A stretch of 64,000 nucleotides of DNA, from positions 1 through 64,000 of the forward strand of contig PAKZ01000039.1 in NCBI GenBank assembly GCA_002706335.1, given 5' to 3'. Below are positions 47,453-56,657 of this stretch, piece after piece (the first letter of the stretch is position 1; each line of letters begins with the position of its first letter). The stretch is from Ahrensia sp. GTDB taxonomy: Bacteria; Pseudomonadota; Alphaproteobacteria; Rhizobiales; Rhizobiaceae. The notes beneath the pieces are model-generated. The model was given only the letters and a program-made list of their open reading frames with translations, searched no databases and was not told the DNA's origin. Made by a program: the position numbers and the translations under genes.

Positions 47453-47602
47453 TCAGATTTGCCCCAGCAGCATCAGGATAAGGACGATCACCAGGATCGT
47501 GCCGATGATGCCCATCGGCGCGTTACCGAAGCGGGCGCGGGTGGGGATTGCGCCGATCAGAAGCAGGATCAGGATAATCAGAAGAATTGTGCCGACAGAC
47601 AT
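47453..47602 (-). CDS. DUF3309 small hydrophobic protein
   Basis: A 49-residue protein, too short for a simple ORF scan at a 60-residue threshold. It reads MSVGTILLIILILLLIG, then a short polar turn (PTRARFGNAPMG), then a second hydrophobic stretch (IIGTILVIVLILMLLGQI). The two-helix hairpin with a basic-aromatic middle is the DUF3309 pattern I know from Alpha- and Betaproteobacteria. It stands alone, convergent with pyc and divergent from the DeoR gene. The function is unknown, probably an envelope-associated small protein. Confidence 0.75.
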   Translation of the reverse strand: MSVGTILLIILILLLIGAIPTRARFGNAPMGIIGTILVIVLILMLLGQI

Positions 47603-47724
47603 GGGCGTTCCTTTCGCTCTGTTTGCATCGACAACGCCGCAGTGATCGCCAGGTTCCCGGCGGCCGGTTCGAGCCCCGCCGCGAACTGAAGACGCAGAAA
47701 CGATTGACTCCGCGTTTTTGCCGA

Positions 47725-47747
47725 ATTATGCACGATTATGCACGATT
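47725..47747. promoter_or_regulatory. tandem 10-bp repeat upstream of the DeoR gene
   Basis: attatgcacg occurs twice in direct tandem (47725-47734 and 47735-47744), followed by att (47745-47747), giving 2.3 units. It lies just before the DeoR start (47760). Direct repeats of about 10 bp are typical DeoR/GlpR operators, so this is a likely autoregulatory site. Confidence 0.55.
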
Positions 47748-47759
47748 GAGGATTTGCAT

Positions 47760-48530
47760 ATGACGATGCTTCCGGGCGAAAGGCTCGATCTCATCTCCAG
47801 CCGACTTCAGGACACCGGAAAGGTGATCGCGGCCGATCTGGCGCGCGAGCTCGGCGTTTCCGAAGACACGATTCGGCGTGACCTGCGCGATCTTTCGGCC
47901 CGCGGCGTCTGCGAGCGCGTCTATGGCGGCGCGTTGCGATTGCCTGCCTCCGCCGCGACGACCCTGTCGAAACGCGCCGGGCAATCGGTTGAGGCGAAGG
48001 CGGCGTTGGCCCGCGAGGCGGTGAAATGGGTTGACGAGGGCGCTTGCGTCTTTCTCGATGCGGCCTCCACCAATCTCGCCATTGCCGATGCGCTGCCGCG
48101 CGATTTCGGCATTACCTGCATCACCAATGCGCCGCAGATCGCCAGCGCGCTGACGTTGCGCGGCGATTGCGATGTCGTCGTTCTGGGCGGGCTGGTTAAT
48201 CGGACGGTTGGCGCGGCCATCGGGGCGGAGGCCATGCAGGCGGCGCGGAATGTCCGGCCCGATATCTGCTTTCTCGGCGCCTGCGGCGCGGATGCGCAAG
48301 CCGGGATCACCGCGTTCCATGCGGAAGACGCCAGTTTCAAACGTGCCATTTCGGAGGTGAGCGCTATCACCATCGCGCCTGTGACAACGGAGAAGATCAT
48401 GACGGCAGCGCCATTCAAAGTCATGGAACTTGCCGACTGCACGGCGGTTCTCGTCGAGGCGGATACCCCCGAAAATGCGGTCGCGGCCTTCCGCAAGGCG
48501 GGCGCAGATGTCAGGCGGTGCGCACAATGA
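47760..48530 (+). CDS. DeoR/GlpR family transcriptional regulator
   Basis: A regulator of sugar or polyol metabolism, 256 residues from ATG 47760. The N-terminal HTH (about 6-60) is ERLDLISSRLQDTGKVIAADLARELGVSEDTIRRDLRDLSARGVCERVYGGA. The C-terminal phosphosugar-sensor (DeoRC) domain has VFLDAASTNLAIADALP, CITNAPQIASAL and the late VTTEKIMTAAPFKVMELAD. A frame to 47718 exists, but the DeoR fold begins at the later ATG. It is coupled to the MFS gene (atga overlap), which may carry its inducer or substrate. A direct repeat at 47725 is the likely operator. Confidence 0.92.
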   Translation: MTMLPGERLDLISSRLQDTGKVIAADLARELGVSEDTIRRDLRDLSARGVCERVYGGALRLPASAATTLSKRAGQSVEAKAALAREAVKWVDEGACVFLDAASTNLAIADALPRDFGITCITNAPQIASALTLRGDCDVVVLGGLVNRTVGAAIGAEAMQAARNVRPDICFLGACGADAQAGITAFHAEDASFKRAISEVSAITIAPVTTEKIMTAAPFKVMELADCTAVLVEADTPENAVAAFRKAGADVRRCAQ

Positions 48531-49750
48531 GCGATACGCAGCTTCTCGGTCCGCTTCCCGGCGGCATGGCGACGGGCCCGCGTTACCGGACATCCTCCCG
48601 CTGGGCGGTGTCGGCGGCCTTTTACGCCAACGGCTTCGTGGTCGGGCATTGGGCGCCGAAGATCCCGGTGCTGGCAGAACGGCTGGCGATTTCGGAATCG
48701 GTGCTGGGCGCGCTGGTCATCATGTTCGGCCTCGGTGCGCTGGTCGCGCTTCTGACAGGGGCGGTGCTGACGACGCGTTACGGTTCCGCCTCGGTGGTGC
48801 GCTGGACCTCTTATATGCTGGCGCCGGGTCTGCTGTTCATTTCGCTGTCGCCCAATCTCTTTGCGACCGCGCTATCCATGCTGTGGCTCGGCGTCTTTAT
48901 GGGCGCGATGGACGGAGCCATGAATGCCAACGCCGTCAGCGTCGAAAAGGCGCGCGGCACCGCCATCATGTCGTCCTGCCACGGGTTCTGGAGCCTGGGC
49001 GGGCTGACCGGCGCGCCGCTCGGCGGATGGATGCTGGCGCGCTACGGCGAACTCGGCCACTCGCTCGGCGTGCTCGTCCTGACCGGCATCCTCGTTATCG
49101 TGGCGCAGTTCTATTACATGGACGACCGCAAGCTCCTCGCTGTCGATAATGGCGGGGACAGCGATCGCCCGAAATCCGGACGGCTGGTCGCCATGATCCC
49201 GACGGGCATCGGCATCTACATGCTCGGCCTGTGCGCCTTCCTCTCCTTCGTGCCGGAAGGTGCGATCCTCGACTGGAGCGCGCTCTATCTCGCCAAGGAT
49301 CATGCGGCGCCTGTCGCGGTCGCGGGCTATGCTTTCGCGGCCTTTTCGGCGACCATGGCACTGATGCGCTTTTTCGGCGATGCGCTGCGCAACCGGCTTG
49401 GCGATGGCAAAACCTTCTTTATCTCGGCACTGGTGGCCTCGGCAGGTTTCGCGGTTGCCGGTCTTGCCCCGGGCCTTCCGATGGTGATCGCGGGTTTCCT
49501 GGTTTGCGGCCTCGGGCTCGCCAATATGGTTCCGATCATCTTTTCCGCCGGCGGACGCTTTCCCGGGGTCGAGCCGGCGATCGGGATCGGCGTCGTCACG
49601 GCGTTCGGCTATTCGGGCGCGCTGACCGCGCCGGCGGTGCTGGGTTTTATCGCCGAACACACCGGACTGGGGACGATTTTCGCCGGCTTCTCGGCGGTGC
49701 TTGTGCTGACCGCGCTTCTTTCCCTGTCCCTGCGCGCGCTTCGTCCCTAA
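48527..49750 (+). CDS. MFS transporter (YbjJ-like)
   Basis: A 407-residue major facilitator transporter with twelve predicted helices in two six-helix halves. VGHWAPKIPVLAERLAISESVLGALVIMFGLGALVA is the first-half motif, and ALDWSALYL-type text appears as EGAILDWSALYLAKDHAAPVAVAGYAFAAFSATMALMRFFGD, a feature of the YbjJ/sugar-efflux group. The substrate is unknown. The start ATG 48527 overlaps the DeoR stop, so expression is coupled. The 3' end overlaps the LysR gene convergently by 4 bp. Confidence 0.9.
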   Translation: MSDTQLLGPLPGGMATGPRYRTSSRWAVSAAFYANGFVVGHWAPKIPVLAERLAISESVLGALVIMFGLGALVALLTGAVLTTRYGSASVVRWTSYMLAPGLLFISLSPNLFATALSMLWLGVFMGAMDGAMNANAVSVEKARGTAIMSSCHGFWSLGGLTGAPLGGWMLARYGELGHSLGVLVLTGILVIVAQFYYMDDRKLLAVDNGGDSDRPKSGRLVAMIPTGIGIYMLGLCAFLSFVPEGAILDWSALYLAKDHAAPVAVAGYAFAAFSATMALMRFFGDALRNRLGDGKTFFISALVASAGFAVAGLAPGLPMVIAGFLVCGLGLANMVPIIFSAGGRFPGVEPAIGIGVVTAFGYSGALTAPAVLGFIAEHTGLGTIFAGFSAVLVLTALLSLSLRALRP

Positions 49751-50640
49751 CCGAGCGGCAGCGCTGCGAGCCGTTCGGCAAGGAAATCATAGACGCGTCG
49801 GACCTTGGCGCTGTGGCGCAGTTCGCGGTGCGAGCAGAGCCAGTAGGGCAGCGGCTCTATGTGCAGTCCCGGCAGGATGCGCACGAGTTCGGGCGCGCGG
49901 GCGGCGATCGCGACCTGCGCGAACCCGATCCCGGCGCCGGCTCGCAGCAATTCCCATGAGGCGATCGGATGGTCGGTCCTGAACGCAAAAGCCGCGCGTT
50001 CGCTGGATACGCCGAGCGCCGCCATGCCGCGCAGGATCAGGTCGCCCCTGTCCTGCCCGATGACGCGATGGGAAAAGACGTCTTCGAGCGCGGTCGGCGT
50101 ACCGTGTTTTTCCAGGTAGTCGCGATGGGCGAACGCGCCCATCGCGGCGTCATTCACCTTGCGGACGATCAGGTCGTTCTGCACCGGACGGACCATGCGT
50201 ACGGCGATGTCGGCGTCCCGGGCGAGCAGGTTCTGCACGGAATCGCTGGCGACGAGTTCGATCTCCAGCGCGGGTTCCTCTTCCGCGAGCGCGACAAGGA
50301 TTTCCGGTAGCAGAAAGGTCGAGACGACTTCGGAAGCGGTGATCCGGATCGTGCCTTCGACTGCCGTTTCCCGGCCCGCAGCGGCCATCGCTAGGCAGTC
50401 TGCGCCGGCCTGCATGGCGCGCGCTTCCTCGGCGAGCGCCAGCGCATTCTGCGTCGGCTTCATGCCGGAGCGGCCGCGCTCGAACAGCACCAGCCCGGTC
50501 AACGCCTCGAACTCGTCGATGTGGCGGCCGAGCGTCGGTTGCGAAGTGCCCGTAGCGACAGCTGCGCCGGACAGCGTGCCGGCGTCGAGTACGGCGAGGA
50601 AACTCTTGATCAGGTTCCAGTCGAAGCGGCGATTATCCAT
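49747..50640 (-). CDS. LysR family transcriptional regulator
   Basis: A 297-residue LysR-type activator. The HTH (about 6-63: FDWNLIKSFLAVLDAGTLSGAAVATGTSQPTLGRHIDEFEALTGLVLFERG) is clear, and the substrate-binding domain (about 90-290) contains FAFRTDHPIASWELLRAGAGIGFAQVAIAARAP. It is divergent from the NAD-binding gene at 50737, the usual LTTR arrangement, with 96 bp between starts. An 18-bp palindrome in that gap is the likely operator. Confidence 0.94.
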   Translation of the reverse strand: MDNRRFDWNLIKSFLAVLDAGTLSGAAVATGTSQPTLGRHIDEFEALTGLVLFERGRSGMKPTQNALALAEEARAMQAGADCLAMAAAGRETAVEGTIRITASEVVSTFLLPEILVALAEEEPALEIELVASDSVQNLLARDADIAVRMVRPVQNDLIVRKVNDAAMGAFAHRDYLEKHGTPTALEDVFSHRVIGQDRGDLILRGMAALGVSSERAAFAFRTDHPIASWELLRAGAGIGFAQVAIAARAPELVRILPGLHIEPLPYWLCSHRELRHSAKVRRVYDFLAERLAALPLG

Positions 50641-50675
50641 TCATAATTGAATAGCATGTCTCCGATCTCCTTCAT

Positions 50676-50693
50676 ATTCATTTGGAAACGAAT
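50676..50693. promoter_or_regulatory. LysR-type operator candidate (divergent promoter)
   Basis: attcatttggaaacgaat (50676-50693) is an imperfect palindrome: ATTC at one end and GAAT at the other, with near-symmetric AT-rich interior. It fits the T-N11-A form of LTTR boxes and lies between the divergent LysR and NAD-binding genes. A second short palindrome ttcataattgaa (50640-50651) overlaps the LysR start. Confidence 0.6.
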
Positions 50694-50736
50694 TTCCTAT
50701 TTCGTCTGCATCCAATTCAGACGAAGGAGTAAGATC

Positions 50737-51720
50737 ATGCAGACAGTCGCTATTCTCGGAGCCGCCGGACGCAACGGCGATGCGGTGGCGAGAGCGTTTC
50801 TCAAGGCCGGTTGGCGGGTGAAGGGCGTCGCGCGCGGGGCCAAGGTGCGTACGCTCGCGCCCGGCATCGAACCTGTCGAGGCGGACGCTTACGATCGCGC
50901 CGCACTAACCTCAGCCTGCGCCGGTGCAGATGTCATCGTGCATACGCTCAACCCGGCTTATAACGACTGGTCAAACACGGTGCTGCCGCTTGCCGAAAAC
51001 GTTCTCGCTGCGGCCGAGGCCGCGGGCGCGACGGTGATGATCCCCGGCAATGTCTACAACTACGGCTATGGGATCCGTCCGGATACGGACGAGAATGCGC
51101 CGATGAGCGGCGATACCGAAAAGGCGCGGCTGCGCATTGCCATGGAAGCGCTCTATGAGCGCGCGGCGTTAGAAAAGGGCGTTCGGACGATTGTCATCCG
51201 GGCAGGAGATTTTTTCGGTGGGGGTCGTCCGGAAACCTGGCTCGATCTGATGATCCTGAAGGATCTGAAGAAGGACAGGTTCACATGGCCGGGAGGATGG
51301 CGGACTGTGCACGCCTTCGCCTATCTGCCTGACTTGGGCGAAACCTTCGCGCGCGTCGCCGCGAAACGTGAGGAGCTTTCGCCGTTCACGACGCTGCACT
51401 TCCGCGGCCATGCGGTAACCGGCGACGAATTCCACGCCGCGGCGGAAAAGGCGGTCGGCCGCCGGCTGAAACGCTCGACTGTGCCTTGGACCGTGATGCG
51501 CATCGTCGGGCTGTTCAATCCGGTCCTGCGCGAAGTCGTGAAGATGTCCTATCTGTGGCGCGTTCCGCATTCGCTTGCCAATGATCGGCTCGAAGCGCTG
51601 ATCGGTCCGGAGCCGCATACGAGGCTGGACTTGGCGCTCACGGAGGCGATCGCAGACATGAAGCTCGACAGGCCGGCGGCGGCGCGCAAAGCCGACACTC
51701 GGTCGGCGCTCGCCGCCTGA
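50737..51720 (+). CDS. NAD(P)-dependent epimerase/dehydratase-like protein (atypical SDR)
   Basis: A 327-residue extended SDR-type protein. The dinucleotide-binding Rossmann start is VAILGAAGRNGDAVARAFLKAGW (GxxGxxG). The middle carries VIVHTLNPAYNDWSNTVLPLAENVLAAAEAAGATVMIPGNVYNYGYG, and the usual YxxxK catalytic motif is replaced by YERAAL, so classical dehydrogenase activity is uncertain. Relatives include NmrA/atypical SDR proteins. ATG 50737 has a good Shine-Dalgarno (aaggagtaagatc). The divergent LysR regulator probably controls it. Confidence 0.85.
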   Translation: MQTVAILGAAGRNGDAVARAFLKAGWRVKGVARGAKVRTLAPGIEPVEADAYDRAALTSACAGADVIVHTLNPAYNDWSNTVLPLAENVLAAAEAAGATVMIPGNVYNYGYGIRPDTDENAPMSGDTEKARLRIAMEALYERAALEKGVRTIVIRAGDFFGGGRPETWLDLMILKDLKKDRFTWPGGWRTVHAFAYLPDLGETFARVAAKREELSPFTTLHFRGHAVTGDEFHAAAEKAVGRRLKRSTVPWTVMRIVGLFNPVLREVVKMSYLWRVPHSLANDRLEALIGPEPHTRLDLALTEAIADMKLDRPAAARKADTRSALAA

Positions 51721-51765
51721 CCCGAGATCCCCGCGGGTTCGTCGGGGAATGTCGGATTGCGACAA

Positions 51766-51796
51766 CGCATCGCGGGAAAGACCCGCGGTGCGTTTT
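51766..51796 (+). terminator. intrinsic terminator after the NAD-binding gene
   Basis: cgcatcgcggg (51766-51776) pairs with cccgcggtgcg (51782-51792) with one G-U wobble and a 5-nt loop, followed by tttt. It separates the SDR-like gene from acs. Confidence 0.82.
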
Positions 51797-51961
51797 GTCG
51801 CGGGCGCGCTGGGGCCGGCCGGGCGATCAGCGCCGTTGGTCTAATTTACCTATGGACTTACACGTTATAAACCGCACACATTATGCGCATTCGGGCATGG
51901 AGGAGGCGTATTTCGTGCCACGCGCGCCACAGACAATTTGACGAATTCCGGGAGGGTTTGA

Positions 51962-53914
<1,953 letters not shown>

Positions 53915-53952
53915 GTACAGCCTGTCATCGTTCTTTGAGCGGTGTGACCTGT

Positions 53953-53990
53953 GGCACAGGCGGCCTTTGTCGCCCGTGCCATTTTCTTTT
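53953..53990 (+). terminator. intrinsic terminator after acs
   Basis: ggcacaggcg (53953-53962) and cgcccgtgcc (53971-53980) form a stem with one mismatch around an 8-nt loop, followed by attttctttt. It ends acs before the secreted-protein gene. Confidence 0.8.
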
Positions 53991-54045
53991 CCAAAGAGAA
54001 ACATGCCTCCCGGCCGAGCCGGAGACATACTTGATGGAGAAAGAC

Positions 54046-54450
54046 ATGAAACGCATTCTTCTTGCCCTGATCGCCGCCGCGACCGCAACAAGCGCCATGG
54101 CCGGTATCGGCGATATACAGAGTGGCGGCGGAACCGGTCCGCTCAAGGTGAAATCCGCGATGGTCGCGATCAAGTCGCCCACCGGCGTCTGCCCGGCGCA
54201 AGCCAAGCTGAAGGCCTGGATCTACACGAACAAGGCCGGCCCGGTTACTTACATGATGATCCGGCACGGCCAGGGCGCCAGCGTTCCGCAGGTGGTCAAC
54301 ACGAAGAAGGTCAATGGCCTCTACGTGGCCGAGATCTCCCAGAACATGGTCATCGTCAACGCGATCGACACGCAGTATCGCATCGCGGCCAAGGGCGCAG
54401 GAAACTACACGCTGTCGAACTGGGCGCCGCTCAAGGCGAATTGCGTCTAA
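54046..54450 (+). CDS. secreted protein of unknown function
   Basis: A 134-residue protein with a signal peptide (about 1-19, RILLALIAAATATSAMA). The mature part starts GIGDIQSGGGTGP and contains two cysteines, one in TGVCPAQAKLKAW (about 48) and one three residues from the end (NCV), which may form a disulfide in the periplasm. The rest is beta-rich with VTYMMIRHGQGA and LYVAEISQNMVIVNAIDTQYRIAAKG. I recognise no family. ATG 54046 has the Shine-Dalgarno ggagaaag. ATG 54034 is also in frame. It is flanked by acs and the structured RNA. Confidence 0.7.
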   Translation: MKRILLALIAAATATSAMAGIGDIQSGGGTGPLKVKSAMVAIKSPTGVCPAQAKLKAWIYTNKAGPVTYMMIRHGQGASVPQVVNTKKVNGLYVAEISQNMVIVNAIDTQYRIAAKGAGNYTLSNWAPLKANCV

Positions 54451-54556
54451 TCCGGTAACGCGCGAAAGGCGGTGGCATTTTTGCGCCGCCCCTTGCGCTC
54501 GAGCGGATAGCGTTCCACATTGTTGGTGTCTTCAACAATTGAAAGGAGGTGATCCG

Positions 54557-54622
54557 ATGTCGAGTGATTCTATGGTTCCGGGACGGTCTATGCGGGTCTT
54601 ACTCCGTCGGAGCAGCCTCTGA
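54557..54622 (+). CDS. 21-residue micro-ORF in the structured RNA
   Basis: It reads MSSDSMVPGRSMRVLLRR and then SSL: basic and hydrophobic at its end, with five arginines. It has a near-consensus Shine-Dalgarno ending 2 nt before the ATG (aaaggaggtgatc complements the 16S 3' end closely). Its stop codon is in the 3' arm of the 54603-54626 hairpin. It may encode a peptide, or it may act as a leader whose translation changes the downstream fold. Too short for family assignment. Confidence 0.6.
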   Translation: MSSDSMVPGRSMRVLLRRSSL

Positions 54623-54697
54623 CGGACAGTTACCCCTTGCAACCGGATTGACGCCGAGGCGTCACGGTCCGACGACCGTCCGGTTCCCGGAATTGCG

Positions 54698-54724
54698 AAG
54701 GCCGCCCGAAAGGGCGGCCTTTTC
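54698..54724 (+). terminator. intrinsic terminator with GAAA tetraloop
   Basis: aaggccgccc (54698-54707) and gggcggcctt (54712-54721) pair perfectly around GAAA, followed by ttc. On the minus strand no T-tract follows, so it serves the plus-strand RNA rather than the VWA gene. Confidence 0.9.
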
Positions 54725-54748
54725 ATATTGCGGGTTTTTTCCAGTCGG

Positions 54749-56059
54749 TCAGTTGACCAGTCTGAGCCCCTTGATGTCCCGTGCGATTTCGAGGAACGCG
54801 GCTTTGAGATCCGCTTCATCAGTGGCGTTGTAGTAGAGTTTCTCGCCGGCCGACGTGGAAGCGCATTTCTTCATCAGAGCTTCCGCATCCGAGCCGGCAG
54901 CGAAGGCGATGGAGTAGATCTTGATTCCGCTGTTCTTCATCGCCGAACAGAGGTTTTCGGCATAGGTCTCCGACCAGTTCGCACCGGAATTTGAGCAGGA
55001 ATAGCCGCCGGTCTCGAATGTGTTGAATTCGCCGTCGGTCATGATGATCGCATATTTGCTGACGCCGGGCTTGTCATAGGCTTCCGGGTCGGAGCCTTCC
55101 GGCCATGCCGCTGCCCACTTGGGCGACAGCATGTAGTAGGACCAGGCAACAGCGAGATGACCTGCTGTGCAGCCACCGGCGCCGAAAGCGTCGATCTCGG
55201 ATTTCAGCGTAGCTTTGTTCATCGTGAGCGGTACGATTTTCGCGCTCGGGCAGTTGTAGTCCGAGGAGGTGATCTTGGCCGCGCTGGTCGCGAAAGCGTC
55301 GGTGTATTTTTCGGTCCCGGTCCTTTCGGCCACGCAATCCGGATAGGTGGTCTCCGTTTTACACTTCTTGCCGTTTTTGTTGCAGGTGGTCTTGGTGAGC
55401 CCGGTCGTCTTGATCGCGTCGATCACCGGCGCGGCGTTCACTGCTTCCGAATAGGGGACCAGCCCGACGCGGATGCGGTCGCCCACGCTGGCGCCGTCGA
55501 ACAGCGTGTTCAGGCCGAGATTAGCCGCGTCCTGGAGCGCCGAAAGCTTTGTCGGCGTGCCCCCCCCGCCGATCCTGTTGCCCATCGAACCGGTGATATC
55601 GAGCGCCATGACAACCTCGATCTCGGTGTTGGAGAATTTGGCCTTCGATTCGGCGTCGATGCGATGATTGTTGTAACCGACAATGCCCGCAAACGTCATC
55701 GGCATCAGCGTATGCGCCTTGATGTCGACCGACCGGTTGACCTTGTCCACGGTGATCGAATCGACCGTCACCGTGTCGGCTGTCAGGTTTCGATTGTCGA
55801 GATTGGCGTCGAGATACTTGCGCACCGTCACCTCGGCATCGGCGATCGAGACCACCCCGAGCGTCAGATCCTGGGTCGTGGCGAGCGCCGCGGCATCGAC
55901 GGCGGATGTCAGCTTGTTGTGCACGGCGAACATGCGGGCGACGTCGATCGCCAGCGCCGAGCCCATGAGAAGCGTCGTTCCCAGCACCGCGAACATGATA
56001 CCGAAATTGCCGCGGCGGTCGCTGGCGAAATCCTTGATACGGTCTAACACGATACGCAC
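54749..56059 (-). CDS. TadE/TadG-like VWA-domain protein
   Basis: A 436-residue protein. Residues 1-20 are basic, followed by a transmembrane helix (about 19-40: FGIMFAVLGTTLLMGSALAIDVARMF), the Tad pilus N-terminal (TadG-type) region, and a von Willebrand A domain (about 148-430) with the MIDAS motif DITGSMGNRIGGG and later IIMTDGEFNTFE. The insert between these holds at least six cysteines (TTCNKNGKKCK, YPDC, DYNCPS, GGCTAGH). I chose GTG 56059 because it has the Shine-Dalgarno aaggag. No other tad genes are in the window, so it may be a single outlying pseudopilin-associated gene. Confidence 0.85.
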   Translation of the reverse strand: MRIVLDRIKDFASDRRGNFGIMFAVLGTTLLMGSALAIDVARMFAVHNKLTSAVDAAALATTQDLTLGVVSIADAEVTVRKYLDANLDNRNLTADTVTVDSITVDKVNRSVDIKAHTLMPMTFAGIVGYNNHRIDAESKAKFSNTEIEVVMALDITGSMGNRIGGGGTPTKLSALQDAANLGLNTLFDGASVGDRIRVGLVPYSEAVNAAPVIDAIKTTGLTKTTCNKNGKKCKTETTYPDCVAERTGTEKYTDAFATSAAKITSSDYNCPSAKIVPLTMNKATLKSEIDAFGAGGCTAGHLAVAWSYYMLSPKWAAAWPEGSDPEAYDKPGVSKYAIIMTDGEFNTFETGGYSCSNSGANWSETYAENLCSAMKNSGIKIYSIAFAAGSDAEALMKKCASTSAGEKLYYNATDEADLKAAFLEIARDIKGLRLVN

Positions 56060-56322
56060 GGTCACACTCCTTCTGGCGCGATCATGCCGGTCGACCGGCA
56101 TATGGCGTGCCACGCGGATGCGGAGATTAGTGCGTCATCCTTGTCGGATAGCTAATTTCGGGCGTTCCGCGCTCCGGATCGCGAAACGAGATGAACGGCC
56201 GGTTAATGCGGTTCGGCAATTTTGGCTCAGCCCGTAAGCATGAACGCAAGCTCTTCCGGACAGCGCGCCGAAACGGGACAGGAAAGGCGGTCGGCGTGCC
56301 GTTTCGGTACGGCGACATGGAG
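56060..56322. other. intergenic region, nothing identified
   Basis: These 263 bp hold no gene I can support. Both flanking genes (the VWA gene and the DUF1674 gene) are on the minus strand, so the VWA promoter should lie in the part closer to 56060. I saw no clear promoter, terminator or repeat. Confidence 0.5.
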
Positions 56323-56538
56323 CTAGAAATCGACCGCGATGCCTTTGACTTCCCAGTCGCCGTAGCGGGCGGGATCCTTCCCGCCGCGTCCGCCGAGCTC
56401 CCGCTGCCGTTTTCTATCTGCTTCGGCCAGCTCGTCGCGTCGCGCCTCGGCTTCGGCCAGCGCGCGCTCGGCCGCAGGGGAGAGCTGTTTCGGTTTCGAA
56501 CCGGTGTCCGGTTCCGGCGTTTCACTCGGGTCGCTCAT
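56323..56538 (-). CDS. DUF1674 protein (SdhAF4-like assembly factor)
   Basis: A 71-residue protein from ATG 56538. The polar N-terminal part (PETPDTGSKP-like) is followed by the diagnostic C-terminal motif GGKDPARYGDWEVKGIAVDF, the DUF1674 signature that in mitochondria defines Sdh8/SDHAF4, a chaperone for succinate dehydrogenase flavoprotein assembly. The bacterial role is probably the same but is not proven. A longer reading frame goes to 56598. It is divergent from htpX with 119 bp between starts. Confidence 0.85.
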   Translation of the reverse strand: MSDPSETPEPDTGSKPKQLSPAAERALAEAEARRDELAEADRKRQRELGGRGGKDPARYGDWEVKGIAVDF

Positions 56539-56657
56539 CGTTTTCCGTCTTTGCCGCCGGTTCGGCGTTCTTGGTTGAAAACAGGCTTGCGCGCACACAC
56601 TATTATAGATCGGACGCGCCGGAATCCAGCGTGGCGCCCCTTTTGGAGTGACTGTCG

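Larger units (their letters stand above)
54519..54724 (+). ncRNA. structured RNA with micro-ORF and terminator
   Basis: In order: hairpin 54519-54539 (attgttg/caacaat); Shine-Dalgarno aaaggaggtgatc (54542-54554); a 21-codon ORF (54557-54622); a hairpin 54603-54626 (10 bp, one wobble) whose 3' arm holds the stop codon; a compact three-way junction (closing stem 54641-54647/54679-54685; hairpins 54649-54664 and 54665-54678); and a terminator stem with a GAAA loop. A competing helix can form between 54576-54588 and 54674-54692 (ttccggg with cccggaa; acggtc with gaccgt). No plus-strand gene follows, so this looks like an independent transcript. It is not one of the RNA families I can name from memory. 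Confidence 0.65.

Noticed and set aside
54046-54748. Micro-ORF RNA as an attenuator for a downstream plus-strand gene
   Set aside because: The nearest plus-strand gene is htpX at 56658, beyond a convergent gene and a terminator, so a simple cis-attenuator is not supported. It is kept as a stand-alone RNA instead.
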